From Clostridia bacterium (GTDB lineage: Bacteria > Bacillota_A > Clostridia > Christensenellales > Aristaeellaceae), in contig JAGBBE010000160.1 of the NCBI GenBank assembly GCA_017938645.1, forward strand, positions 1 through 14,092: a stretch of 14,092 bases of DNA, given 5' to 3'. Positions 1 to 7,884 of the stretch are shown here, piece after piece. The translations under genes and the position numbers were made by a program. A model generated the notes under the pieces. The model was not told the origin of the DNA, searched no databases, and saw only the letters and a program-made list of their open reading frames with translations. Each line of letters starts with the position of its first letter. The stretch's first letter is position 1.

Positions 1-20
1 CTCTGCAGTGTGAAAATATC

Positions 21-81
21 CCCGATCAGAATTTTCCCCGGCGCGCATGCGCATGCGCGCGCGGTGGGGGAAGGGATCGGG
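21..81. repeat. Nested inverted repeat with alternating purine-pyrimidine core
   Basis: Three nested arms share nearly one centre. CCCGATC at 21-27 faces GATCGGG at 75-81, TTCCCC at 34-39 faces GGGGAA at 67-72, and 41-60 is a perfect 20-base palindrome of GC and AT steps. Bases 41-63 alternate purine and pyrimidine without a break, a composition known to favour Z-DNA or cruciform extrusion. It ends 33 bases before the small terminase gene, where cos-type phages usually carry their packaging site. It could instead be a strong transcript hairpin ending the preceding unit, although no T run follows. The symmetry is seen; the role is inferred. Confidence 0.6.
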
Positions 82-114
82 CAGTGATTAAGCCGAAATG
101 GAGGTGAAAAGCGA

Positions 115-657
115 ATGCCGACGCCATCAAAACGGCTGGAAAACACCACGAAACACTGGACGAACGCAGAAAAAGAACGCCGGGAGCAGGCGGAACAAGG
201 GATGAAGCGCGAGACGGTTCGCCTGGTGGAACCGAAACGCGTAAAAGCTGACGCTGTAGCACACGGCTACTGGAAAACGACGGTCAAACGCATGAAGGGC
301 CTGGAATTGCTGGACGACGTGGACATCGACATGCTGGCCGGATACTGCATCGCATGTGCACAGGTTGAGGCGCTGCGTGCTGAGTATCAGGAGATGCGGG
401 AGACGACCATGACGACCATCAAAAAGACCCTGGACAAGGCGATAGAAGGTGAATACGCAGATCAGGACTATCCGGCGAGAGTAATCAGAGCGTGCCTGAG
501 CGACGAGCTGGCAATTCTGAAATCCATTCAGGGGCAGGAACGGCTTGTGATTGGCTATGCAAAAGAGCTGGGTTTGACGCCGAATGCACGCCAGAGATTG
601 GCGAAGCAAAAGGCAGAACCGCCGGCGCCGGACGAGGCCGATGGACTATATGATTGA
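115..657 (+). CDS. terS: Phage terminase small subunit, P27 family
   Basis: This is the DNA-recognition subunit of the packaging motor, which binds the packaging site on concatemeric phage DNA and hands it to the large subunit. The 180-residue length fits the P27 family. The family hallmark near the C-terminus is present as ELGLTPNARQRLA at residues 151-163, preceded by an acidic helical core (about 60-145) that includes a KSIQGQERL segment. The N-terminus (1-45) is very basic and charged, which suits DNA binding. The ATG at 115 has GGAGGT at 100-105 at good spacing. Its TGA overlaps the TTG of the large terminase gene by four bases, so the two are probably translationally coupled. Assignment rests on motif recall and the neighbouring large terminase. 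Confidence 0.88.
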   Translation: MPTPSKRLENTTKHWTNAEKERREQAEQGMKRETVRLVEPKRVKADAVAHGYWKTTVKRMKGLELLDDVDIDMLAGYCIACAQVEALRAEYQEMRETTMTTIKKTLDKAIEGEYADQDYPARVIRACLSDELAILKSIQGQERLVIGYAKELGLTPNARQRLAKQKAEPPAPDEADGLYD

Positions 658-2489
658 GGAGGTGTGCAGATACGTACAGCAAGGAAGAACTGAAGCTGCT
701 GGCTGAACAGCATCCGGTGACCGAATACGCCAGGAAGGTAGTGAACGGCGCGTATGAAGGCATGGTGTGCAAGTGGGAATTCTTATCCTGCAAGCGGCAT
801 CTGGAGGATCTGGAGAGAGCCGGAACGGATGACTTCCCATACGTATTTGACGCTACCCGCGCGGATAGGATTTTCAAGCACTTCTCGCTGATTCCGCGAT
901 TGGACGTCCCGGGAAAGAAGATTGAGCTTGAAGATTGGCAGCAGTTCGACCTGGGAAACGTGATGGGCTGGGTTCATCGGGAAACGGGCAAACGCCGATA
1001 CAAAAAGGCATATACTCGCATCCCGCGAGGACACGCCAAGACGACGATCGCAGCAGGCCTCGGCAATTACGTAATGCTGGGAGATGCGATATACCCTCCG
1101 GGATGTCCGGAGGAAGCGGAGTACGAAATGCAGCCGACGATCAATATCGTGGCTGTTGACAGAGACCAGGGCAAAATTGCACGAAACGATATTGCGGACA
1201 TGGCCAGCAATACTCCAGCATTCCGCAAGCGACTGGTGGTAAAGAACACCTACATACGGCACAAAACCCGCGGCGGCGCGGTAATCGTTTTTTCGAAGGA
1301 CGTCAACAATAAGGACGGCGGCAGACCGTCCTTGATTATCACCGAGGAGTGGCACGCACATCTGACGAGCGACGTCCATGACATTGCCGTTTCGGGCATG
1401 GGCAAGAAACGACAGTGCCTGGAGTTCATCATTACGACTGCCGGCAAAGACGCGGAAGCAAAGCCGTGTTACCAGGATGACCTGCAATACAAACAGGTGT
1501 TGGAAGGAGTGCTCCGGCAGGATGACGTGTTCGTAATGATCAGGGAAATAGACGACGGGGATAATCCGCATGACAAGTCGTGCTGGGCAAAAGCAAACGC
1601 ATTCTTCCGGCACGATTCGGAATACGCGAGAAACCTCCGTGAAGAAGTTGAGAGCCAGTACAAAGATGCGTACGGCATCAACAACGAGAACAAGATTCGC
1701 GAATTCTTGATCAAGAGGATGAACCGCTGGCAGGCGGACAGCGAAACACGGTATATGACCACGCAGGCGATGGACATCTGGCGGTCTTTGCAGGTTTCGG
1801 ATGATGAATACGCCAGCCTGACACAAGGGATCCCGGAATATGTGGGTGCTGACCTTTCGAAGAAAATTGACCTGACGGCGACAGGGTATGTGTGCCAGCT
1901 GAAAGACGGCAGATTTGCTGTAGACGCGCTGGGGTATATGCCCGAGGAAGGCGTAATAGCCCATGAAAAGAGCGACAGAGTGCCATACAGCACATGGATC
2001 AGAGACGGATGGGTCAAAAAAACGCCGGGAGATGTGACGGACTATCACGCTATCCTTGAGGAAATCAAAGGCCGGGAGCAAGCAGGAAAGCCCATAGAGG
2101 AATTCTGCTATGACCCATTCCAGGCTACGCATCTCGCGCAGAGCCTCGCAGCGCACTGGGAGGATAAGTTCGGCGAGGAAGTTGCGGCGCAGAAGGTTGT
2201 CGAGATAAGGCAGGGATTCGCGACGCTATCGGAGCCGACAAAATTGTTTCGGGAACTGGTACTGCAGAAAAGAATCGTACATCGCGGAAATCCGCTGCTG
2301 ATGTGGTGTCTGGCAAATGCCGTGGAAAAGACGGATGAAAACGCGAACATAAGACTAAGCAAGAAAAACGCTTCGGATAGCCGAAGAATCGACGCGGCCG
2401 CAGCCGTGATAAATGCATTTGTACGCGCGTCACAGCGGCAGGAGATCGATCTGAATGAGGTTGTCGGTGCAGAGGATTGGGGGTTCTGA
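654..2489 (+). CDS. terL: Phage terminase large subunit
   Basis: This is the packaging ATPase and nuclease that docks on the portal, pumps DNA into the prohead and cuts it. The ATPase half shows a variant Walker A loop RIPRGHAKTT at 122-131, a Walker B strand with catalytic acid PSLIITEEWHAH at 225-236, and the coupling motif TTAGKD at 261-266. The RNase H-like nuclease half shows the expected acidic residues: D400 in GADLSKK, D487 in CYDPFQ and D580 in RRIDAAAAV. The 611 residues are within the usual range (about 550-620). The start is uncertain. The only in-frame start codon upstream of the conserved HPVTEYA region is TTG 654, which lies before, not after, a perfect AGGAGGTG at 657-664. The natural start MTYSKEEL would need ATG at 670, where the sequence reads ATACG, as if one G were lost. 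The family call is firm; the N-terminus is not. Confidence 0.95.
   Translation: MRRCADTYSKEELKLLAEQHPVTEYARKVVNGAYEGMVCKWEFLSCKRHLEDLERAGTDDFPYVFDATRADRIFKHFSLIPRLDVPGKKIELEDWQQFDLGNVMGWVHRETGKRRYKKAYTRIPRGHAKTTIAAGLGNYVMLGDAIYPPGCPEEAEYEMQPTINIVAVDRDQGKIARNDIADMASNTPAFRKRLVVKNTYIRHKTRGGAVIVFSKDVNNKDGGRPSLIITEEWHAHLTSDVHDIAVSGMGKKRQCLEFIITTAGKDAEAKPCYQDDLQYKQVLEGVLRQDDVFVMIREIDDGDNPHDKSCWAKANAFFRHDSEYARNLREEVESQYKDAYGINNENKIREFLIKRMNRWQADSETRYMTTQAMDIWRSLQVSDDEYASLTQGIPEYVGADLSKKIDLTATGYVCQLKDGRFAVDALGYMPEEGVIAHEKSDRVPYSTWIRDGWVKKTPGDVTDYHAILEEIKGREQAGKPIEEFCYDPFQATHLAQSLAAHWEDKFGEEVAAQKVVEIRQGFATLSEPTKLFRELVLQKRIVHRGNPLLMWCLANAVEKTDENANIRLSKKNASDSRRIDAAAAVINAFVRASQRQEIDLNEVVGAEDWGF
657..664 (+). 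promoter_or_regulatory. Ribosome binding site without a following in-frame start
   Basis: AGGAGGTG is an excellent Shine-Dalgarno, immediately after the small terminase stop. The expected start position, about 670, reads ATACG instead of a start codon in the large terminase frame. The GTG triplets at 662 and 664 and the ATG at 650 are all out of frame with the large terminase. Confidence 0.7.
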
Positions 2490-2497
2490 TATTGAAA

Positions 2498-3718
2498 ATG
2501 CCTTTTTCGAAGCTCTTTCGAAAGAACGAGGAAGGCGCGAAGTCGGTGATATTGACGAGTGATCAGCTGATCGCGCTACGGGAAAGGGTTCAGGAAGAGT
2601 TCGATGGAAGCGCGCCCAAGGCTATGGGGACGAGCCCGGTAGCTGCTGCGCACAGAATCCTGACGAATTCGATGGGCTCGCTCCCGGTGGACCTTTTCAG
2701 GAAAGAAAACGGGAAGCGGGAGAATATCAGCAATCACCGAGCACTGTATCCGCTGACGGTAAGAGCGAACGCCCACCTGAGCCCGTTCCTGTTCAAAAAG
2801 ATCATGGAATCCAAGTGCTTTTGGCACGGCGAAGCGTTTGCATACATAGACAGATCGGGAGAACGGGTGGAACTGATTCCGATGCCGGACACCCACGAAC
2901 TGTATGAGACGGAATCGGGAGAACGCTGGTATCTGTTTACGGGAGAAGTAAAAGGCGTGAACCTGACACGAAAGTTCCACGAGGCGGAACTGATCCACCT
3001 GTTCAACGAAACAGGGGACGGTGTGCGAGGCGTGGGTATGCTGCAGATGGCTCGGGAAACGATCAACACCGATCTGAGCGCCCAGAAGTATGCTGGAAAG
3101 TTCTACAAACAGGGTGCACGTCCGTCGGGCGTCATCGAAGTACCGACAAAACTGGATCAGCAGAATAAGGACAAGGTCAGAAACGCGTTTGAGCGCGCAG
3201 TAGGCGGTATGGACAATGCATTCCGAGTTGCGGTTATGGATCTTGGAATGAAGTACACGCAACTGGGCATCAGCCAGAAGGACGCGCAGTTCATCGAAAG
3301 CCGTCAGTTCACGGTCGAGGAAGTATCCAGATTTACCGGCGTTCCCATGTATAAGCTTCAGGCAGGAAAACAGAGCTATGAAAGCAACGAGGCAAACGGC
3401 ATTGAGTACGTGACGGATACGTTGAGGCCGATTGCAGTGCAGTGGGAAGAAGAATTCCGGTACAAGCTGCTCCTGCCGCGGGAAAGGGAAAACATGTACT
3501 TCCGCATGAATCTGGCTGCGGAAATGCGCGGAGACGACAAGAGCAGAAGTGTGTTCTATCAGACGATGGTAGATCACTCCCTGATGAAGCCGAACGAATG
3601 CCGTCGTTTGGAAGAACTGGACGACGATCCGAACGGTGACGAGCTGCTCGTTACAAAGAACCTCACGACGCTGAAGAGGCTGGTGGAGGGAGGTGAAGAA
3701 GTGAATGAGAACATTTGA
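2498..3718 (+). CDS. Phage portal protein, HK97 family
   Basis: The portal forms the dodecameric ring at one head vertex. It nucleates prohead assembly, is the channel for DNA entry and exit, and is the docking site for terminase and later the connector. From ATG 2498 it has 406 residues, typical of HK97-type portals. Seen are the N-terminal SVILTSDQ region, the conserved HGEAFAYI strand at 110-117, PMPDTHELYE at 129-138, a GVGMLQMARETI helix at 178-189, and the hallmark DAQFIESRQFTVEEVSRFTGVP at 262-283. TTG at 2477 and 2492 are in-frame alternatives; 2492 lies 8 bases after a G run at 2479-2483 and could be the true start, adding MK. Its 3' end overlaps the protease gene by 14 bases. Confidence 0.93.
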   Translation: MPFSKLFRKNEEGAKSVILTSDQLIALRERVQEEFDGSAPKAMGTSPVAAAHRILTNSMGSLPVDLFRKENGKRENISNHRALYPLTVRANAHLSPFLFKKIMESKCFWHGEAFAYIDRSGERVELIPMPDTHELYETESGERWYLFTGEVKGVNLTRKFHEAELIHLFNETGDGVRGVGMLQMARETINTDLSAQKYAGKFYKQGARPSGVIEVPTKLDQQNKDKVRNAFERAVGGMDNAFRVAVMDLGMKYTQLGISQKDAQFIESRQFTVEEVSRFTGVPMYKLQAGKQSYESNEANGIEYVTDTLRPIAVQWEEEFRYKLLLPRERENMYFRMNLAAEMRGDDKSRSVFYQTMVDHSLMKPNECRRLEELDDDPNGDELLVTKNLTTLKRLVEGGEEVNENI

Positions 3719-4526
3719 TCTTTTGGGGCATATCGTTCCGGATGACGACGCTTGGGTTTATCGTTTTTTCGGCTATGCCGTGACGTCGCCTATGGATGTG
3801 AGGAACGCGTTGAAAAAGGCGGGGAAAGAACCTGTAACGGTTCGAATCAACAGCTATGGCGGCGATGTGTGGTCTGCGTCGGACATGTACACACTGCTGC
3901 GGCAGCATGAACCCGGGGTAGAAACGGAAGTCACGGGCCTTGCAGCCAGCGCAGCGACGCTGCCGATGACTGCGGGAAATACGGTGAGGGCGTCTCCTAC
4001 CGCGGAAATCATGATCCACAATCCGTCCTGCAGTGCGAGCGGAGACCACAGGGCGATGGAACATACGGCCCAGAGTCTGAGGAATACCCGAGAAGCCATC
4101 ATCAATGCATACGAACTGAAAAGCGGGCTTACCCGCGAACGACTGCGCGGAATGATGAATTCCGAGACATGGATGACGGCACAGAGAGCTTTGGAAAACG
4201 GGTTTGTTGACGAAATCCTTTTTGCCGAAGACGGAAAAATGGCAAACGAACCGCCCGAGGGCGGCGAGGCAGAGGGCGCACCTGCAGCAAAGGTAGCATC
4301 GATCAATCTGCCGTCGGCAGATGTGCTGAAGGCACGCTGGGCCGTATGGAATGAACTGGCGCCGGGTGCAAAGAGCATTGATGAAGCCAGGGAAATGCTC
4401 ATGAACCGGGCCGGTGAGCCTGTAAAGCCGAGCAATGAGCCGGAATGCAAAGAACCAGAGACACAGGAGGCGATAACTCAGCAGATGGACATGCTGAAAG
4501 CCCGCATTTCTGTACTCGCAACCTGA
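3705..4526 (+). CDS. ClpP-type prohead protease (peptidase S14 family)
   Basis: This serine protease should act inside the prohead, removing the N-terminal delta (scaffold) region of the capsid protein and then itself so the head can expand. The S14 fold is visible: VRINSYGGDVWSASDMY at 46-62, the nucleophile Ser82 in GLAASAAT, His105 in EIMIHNPS and Asp169 in NGFVDEI, the order found in ClpP. The region 1-175 is the catalytic domain. Residues 180-273 are a hydrophilic, Pro/Glu-rich tail, LPSADVLKARWAVWNEL onward, longer than bacterial ClpP (about 200 residues) and of the kind phage homologues carry. GGAGGTG at 3689-3695 precedes ATG 3705. Position between portal and capsid genes agrees with the role. 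No ATPase partner is nearby, as expected for phage versions. Confidence 0.93.
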   Translation: MRTFDLLGHIVPDDDAWVYRFFGYAVTSPMDVRNALKKAGKEPVTVRINSYGGDVWSASDMYTLLRQHEPGVETEVTGLAASAATLPMTAGNTVRASPTAEIMIHNPSCSASGDHRAMEHTAQSLRNTREAIINAYELKSGLTRERLRGMMNSETWMTAQRALENGFVDEILFAEDGKMANEPPEGGEAEGAPAAKVASINLPSADVLKARWAVWNELAPGAKSIDEAREMLMNRAGEPVKPSNEPECKEPETQEAITQQMDMLKARISVLAT

Positions 4527-4546
4527 CAAACAAAAGGAGTGATACC

Positions 4547-5848
4547 ATGACGATCATCGAAAGACTGAACAGCCTGCGTGAGGAACGCAGGAACCTTCTG
4601 AACGAAGCGAATGCATGCGACAGCATGGATCGCCTGGCAGAGATCCATGAGCGCCTGAATGCGCTGAACACTGAAATCGAAACCGTTGAGAGCATCCGCG
4701 ACCAGATGGGCAGCACTGCGCAGCCGGTGCAGAACCCGCAGGGTCAGACCCCCAGAGAAGCAACCTTCGGCGAGCAGCTGCAGCGCGTGGCGGTGGAGGG
4801 ATATCGCAGAACCGGCCGCAAGCTGGACGGCGTGGCAATCCGCAGCAATGCTGCATCCGGCCAGAATGAAACCGTTCCGGAAGACGGCGGCATTCTGCTG
4901 ACGCCCACTGTAACCACTTCCCTGCTGAAGGGCGTAAGAGAGCAGAGTTTCTTCCTGCCCCGTGTGCGCAAACTCGCTGTCGGCCCGAACAGCAACAGTG
5001 TGGAAATGCCGTACTGGCCCAACACTGACCGCAGCGATGCAAACCGTTTCGGCGGCGCGAAGGCATATTGGATGAATGAGGCTGAGAAGTATACTCCCAG
5101 CAAGACCCAGTTTGCTACCCGCTCCATCAAGCTGGCGAAGCTGGGCGCCCTGGGATACGCGACGGAAGAAATGCTGCGCGACAGCACTTACCTCGAGTCC
5201 ATCATGACCGACGCTTTCGTAAGCGCGATGGTATGGGAGGTTGACGAGGTCATCGTTTCCGGACAGGGCACTGTAGAAGGTGAAACTGCACGCCCGACCG
5301 GTTTCCTGAATGCAGCCAACAAGGCGCTGATTACCGTGCCCAAGGAGACCGGCCAGACTGCAGCAACGATCACGGCCGCAAACATCATGGCCATGTACAA
5401 CCGCATGGATCCCGAGGCGAGATCCCGCGCGATCTGGCTGGTCAATCCGGATGTGGAAGCACAGCTGATGCTGATGACCATGCAGACCGGCTCCATCGCC
5501 GCTGGCGAGACGACTGCATCCATTGGACAACTGGTGTACATGCCCCCGAACGGCCTGTCTGCACAGCCGTACGGCACTCTGCTGGGCCGCCCTGTTGTTT
5601 CCAATGAACACATGCCTGCCCTTGGCTCCGCCGGCGACATTGCCTTTGTTGATCCGGGCGAATACTTCTGGCTGGAGCGCGACGGCCTGAAGCGCGCAAC
5701 TTCCGTGCATGTGCGCTTCGAATACGACGAAATGGCATTCAAGTTCACCTGGCGCTGCAACGGTATGCCGTCCAGATACGCGGTGAAGACTCCCGCAAAG
5801 GGCTCCACTACCCGCAGCGCATACGTCACGCTGGCTGCGCGCACCTAA
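4547..5848 (+). CDS. Major capsid protein, HK97 fold
   Basis: This is the shell-forming protein, made as a precursor and matured by the protease encoded just upstream. It has 433 residues from ATG 4547, which has AAAGGAGTG at 4533-4541. Residues 1-55 are strongly heptad-patterned (ERLNSLREERRNLLNEA, then AEIHERLNALNTEIETVESI), the coiled-coil delta domain that serves as built-in scaffold. A Gln/Pro-rich linker at 56-72 leads to the fold. The N-arm/E-loop zone lies at about 100-185, followed by ATEEMLRDSTYLESIM at 205-220 and VSGQGTVEGETARPTGFLN at 237-255, typical of the P domain. The cleavage site is not defined; somewhere between the linker and GGILLTP (114-120) is expected. In-frame sequence continues upstream to 4445, but it runs inside the protease gene and lacks a ribosome binding site. 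Confidence 0.95.
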   Translation: MTIIERLNSLREERRNLLNEANACDSMDRLAEIHERLNALNTEIETVESIRDQMGSTAQPVQNPQGQTPREATFGEQLQRVAVEGYRRTGRKLDGVAIRSNAASGQNETVPEDGGILLTPTVTTSLLKGVREQSFFLPRVRKLAVGPNSNSVEMPYWPNTDRSDANRFGGAKAYWMNEAEKYTPSKTQFATRSIKLAKLGALGYATEEMLRDSTYLESIMTDAFVSAMVWEVDEVIVSGQGTVEGETARPTGFLNAANKALITVPKETGQTAATITAANIMAMYNRMDPEARSRAIWLVNPDVEAQLMLMTMQTGSIAAGETTASIGQLVYMPPNGLSAQPYGTLLGRPVVSNEHMPALGSAGDIAFVDPGEYFWLERDGLKRATSVHVRFEYDEMAFKFTWRCNGMPSRYAVKTPAKGSTTRSAYVTLAART

Positions 5849-5866
5849 TCTGAAGGGGGTGGGACT

Positions 5867-6148
5867 GTGATTTTTGAAACGATGGAAGGCCTGGAAGATC
5901 TTCTGCGCATCGACAGGATTGAGGACTACCCCCAACTCGAGAACATTCTGATGCCGCTGGCCGAAGCGGAAGTGGTCAAAGCCGTCGGCGAGGAGTGGGT
6001 GAAAGCGAACGCCACAGATCAGCATGTAAGAGGTGCAGCGGGAGCGATGTTAGCGGTGTGGTTTGAGAAACCGGAGCTGATCGGCGAGATCACTCCGGGA
6101 ATCAATTCCATGCTGACGAAGCTGCAGGCGAGAGCATTGGAGGGATGA
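5867..6148 (+). CDS. Head-tail connector protein, HK97 gp6-like
   Basis: This small protein probably forms the ring under the portal that begins the neck. The 93 residues are all-helical in pattern with a GAAGAMLAVWFEKPELIGEITPGINSML segment (about 56-83). That segment matches the usual ending of gp6-type connectors, a helix, then a bulky Trp-Phe-Glu turn, then a helix. Family proteins run about 90-110 residues. GTG 5867 is preferred because GAAGGGGGTG at 5852-5861 lies at proper spacing; ATG 5882 is the in-frame alternative. It is the first gene after the capsid gene, as in HK97-like modules, and overlaps the in-frame ATG at 6145 by four bases. Confidence 0.75.
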   Translation: MIFETMEGLEDLLRIDRIEDYPQLENILMPLAEAEVVKAVGEEWVKANATDQHVRGAAGAMLAVWFEKPELIGEITPGINSMLTKLQARALEG

Positions 6149-6150
6149 TC

Positions 6151-6507
6151 ATGCTGGACAGCATTGGACAGCTGAACAAAAGAATCGAATTCGTGAAGAT
6201 CTCCAATGTGATCAACGAGGGCGGATATCCCATTCCGGAGGAGAAAACGCTGGGCTCGTGCTTTGCAGCCGTTGAGGACGGCTCGTATCGCACGAACGAG
6301 CATTATGCTGCGGCGCTGGGGCGTGTAGCTGAAATCGTCAGCTTTACGGTGCGTTATAAGGCAGCGAAGAAATACGATGTGCGTGAAGGCATGTATATCC
6401 GGTTCGAAGGAGAACTGTACAGGATTATTGCCAGACCGTATGACGCTACACACGACAGACGATACGTAAAGCTGAACGCAGAAGCAGTGGGCGAGGTGAG
6501 CGGATGA
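6151..6507 (+). CDS. Head closure / head-tail joining protein (H_T_join family)
   Basis: This is a probable head-closure protein, the second neck ring that seals the packaged head and receives the tail. The 118 residues open with the family pattern IGQLNKRIEFVKISN, then GGYPIPEEKTLGSCFAAVEDGS (about 28-49). They close with a beta-rich half containing REGMYIRFEGELYRIIARPYD, a hallmark of SPP1 gp16/HK97 gp7-like joining proteins. ATG 6151 is chosen because GGAGGG at 6139-6144 sits six bases upstream; the in-frame ATG at 6145 directly abuts that site. Its TGA overlaps the next ATG (ATGA) by four bases. Confidence 0.82.
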   Translation: MLDSIGQLNKRIEFVKISNVINEGGYPIPEEKTLGSCFAAVEDGSYRTNEHYAAALGRVAEIVSFTVRYKAAKKYDVREGMYIRFEGELYRIIARPYDATHDRRYVKLNAEAVGEVSG

Positions 6508-6854
6508 ATGCACATCAGGCACTGGCATCGACGGGTATTCCGACATATGCCGGCACGTGGAAGGAAACCGCGCAATATCCGCAGCCGCCCGAGGCGTATA
6601 TCGTGCACACCCAGATGCTGACTGAGGATTTCCACGCCGACGATCATATCGAGGATTATCGCGTGTTCGTATACGCAAATCTGTGGAGCGAATCCGATCC
6701 GAGGAAGCTGGCGGCGCGTGTACGAAATGCGATGCACGCAGACGGATGGGGAATGGAAGAAGAAAACACGGATTACGACGAGGAAGCCAAGCGCTTTCAT
6801 GTGGCGTGGACATGGACAAGAGCGGAGGACGCGGAAGATGCCGATGGAGATTGA
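6504..6854 (+). CDS. Probable tail terminator / tail completion protein
   Basis: The 116-residue protein is not recognised with certainty by sequence. It carries alternating strands and one amphipathic helix: PPEAYIVHTQ, EDYRVFVYANLWSESDPRKLAARVRNAMHADGW, then FHVAWTWTRAED. A strand-helix-strand layout of about 115-130 residues between head closure and tail tube genes is what tail terminator proteins (lambda gpU-like) show; such proteins cap the growing tail tube and join it to the head. Here it precedes rather than follows the gp10-like gene, an order seen in some phages. GAGGTG at 6493-6498 serves ATG 6504. The 3' end overlaps the next gene by 17 bases. The role is inferred mainly from position, and a tail completion protein of another family is possible. 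Confidence 0.6.
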   Translation: MNAHQALASTGIPTYAGTWKETAQYPQPPEAYIVHTQMLTEDFHADDHIEDYRVFVYANLWSESDPRKLAARVRNAMHADGWGMEEENTDYDEEAKRFHVAWTWTRAEDAEDADGD

Positions 6855-7272
6855 TGGATTCAATGATATGCTTGAGGACATCAATAGTCTGATGGAACGC
6901 ACGGACGACGGTTCGCCCTATTTTGCAAATATGGCAAAACGTGCGCTTCAAGAGGGCGGCGAGGTGATCGCTGCCGAAATCCGAAAGAACGCGGCGAAAA
7001 ACCGTCAGACGGGCACGATCTATAAATCCGTAAAGGCGTACAAAGTGATCAGGCATCGCAAACGTCCGGGTTATACGATAAAGATCGGCATAAAGCGCAA
7101 CGAGGCTGGCGGATATTATGCGGGACCGCTGGAATACGGCCACGGCGGCCCACACGGCCCTGCTGCTCCGCATCCGTTCGTACGCCCTGCGTATGACGCG
7201 AAATCGGGGGAAGCATATCAGAAAATACGGAAAGAAATCGAAATACTGCTGTTTGAACAGCAGAATTCGTAA
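6838..7272 (+). CDS. HK97 gp10-like neck/tail protein
   Basis: This is a putative head-tail junction or tail-assembly protein of the HK97 gp10 family. The 144 residues show family marks in order: LQEGGEVIAAEIRKNAAKNRQTGTIYKSV (about 38-65), the strand YTIKIGIK (79-86), GGYYAGPLEYGH (91-102), and PHPFVRPAYDAK at 111-122 near the C-terminus. The ATG at 6838 follows GGAGG at 6824-6828. A second in-frame ATG at 6844 is possible. The open frame extends upstream to 6718, but that part lies inside the preceding gene and has no binding site. The His/Gly/Pro-rich loop GHGGPHGPAAPHP at 101-113 is richer than usual. Biochemical function of the family is poorly defined. Confidence 0.85.
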   Translation: MPMEIDGFNDMLEDINSLMERTDDGSPYFANMAKRALQEGGEVIAAEIRKNAAKNRQTGTIYKSVKAYKVIRHRKRPGYTIKIGIKRNEAGGYYAGPLEYGHGGPHGPAAPHPFVRPAYDAKSGEAYQKIRKEIEILLFEQQNS

Positions 7273-7290
7273 CGAGAGGAGAATGAACCT

Positions 7291-7878
7291 ATGAAGAGTC
7301 ATGTGGGTCTGAAAGACGTAGTCATCGCGCCGGTTATGACGGATACTTCCGAAGGCACGAGCTACGGCGAAGTGCAGCCTGTAGCCGGCGCGATTGACAT
7401 GAGCATCACGCCCAGCAATGCGGATCCGGATGTGCAGTATGCAGATGATATCGAATACGATGTTGTCAACCCTGACCCGGAAATCGCGGTTGCGATGGAA
7501 TTTACGCAGCTGCCGCTGAAGATTCAGGCGGATCTGGAGGGCCATAAGCTGGATGACAACGGTGTACTGGTGCAGACTGCCGGCGACACTCCGGCATATT
7601 ATGCCATCGGCGGCAAATCCGAGCTGCGTGACGGCGGTTATCGCTATGTGTGGCTGCTGAAGTGCCGCGCAAAGCCGATCACGGAAACCTATCATACCAA
7701 GGAAGGCCAGACGATTACCCGTCAGACCGGTAAGATTGAGTTTACCGCAATCAAGCGCGCCAGCGACAATCGCTACCAGTTCAAGGCGGACGAGGGCCAG
7801 AACGGCTTTACCAAGGAAAAGGCAGCGACGTTCCTGGCCAGCGTATACGAACCTGTATTCGCGAATCAGGAAACTTGA
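7291..7878 (+). CDS. Major tail (tube) protein, phi13 family
   Basis: This protein polymerises in rings to make the non-contractile tail tube. The 195 residues match the phi13-type tail protein pattern: MKSHVGLKDVVIAPVMTDT at the start, the GTSYGEVQPVAGAID stretch (22-36), VQYADDIEYD (48-57), then LPLKIQADLEGHKLDDNGVL (73-92) and YRYVWLLKCRAKPITETYHTK (116-136). AGAGGAG at 7275-7281 precedes the ATG. No Ig-like C-terminal extension is present. A perfect hairpin follows at once, as expected for a product needed in far more copies than those encoded downstream. Confidence 0.92.
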   Translation: MKSHVGLKDVVIAPVMTDTSEGTSYGEVQPVAGAIDMSITPSNADPDVQYADDIEYDVVNPDPEIAVAMEFTQLPLKIQADLEGHKLDDNGVLVQTAGDTPAYYAIGGKSELRDGGYRYVWLLKCRAKPITETYHTKEGQTITRQTGKIEFTAIKRASDNRYQFKADEGQNGFTKEKAATFLASVYEPVFANQET

Positions 7879-7884
7879 TGATGT

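Noticed and set aside
1..107. Open frames ending at 87 and 107 that could be the tail of an upstream gene
   Set aside because: Both run through the GC-rich palindrome and give low-complexity peptides; with so few codons and no start in view neither can be supported as coding.
783..2156. 457-codon open frame on the minus strand
   Set aside because: It lies wholly opposite the large terminase, whose motifs are clear; the translation is rich in Cys, Arg and His without recognisable domains.
4478..6025. 515-codon minus-strand open frame opposite the capsid gene
   Set aside because: Shadow of a strongly coding + strand gene with GC-biased codon positions; no domain and no ribosome binding site.
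6019..7695. 558-codon minus-strand open frame across the neck genes
   Set aside because: It crosses five convincing + strand genes, and its Arg/His/Ile-rich translation looks non-coding.
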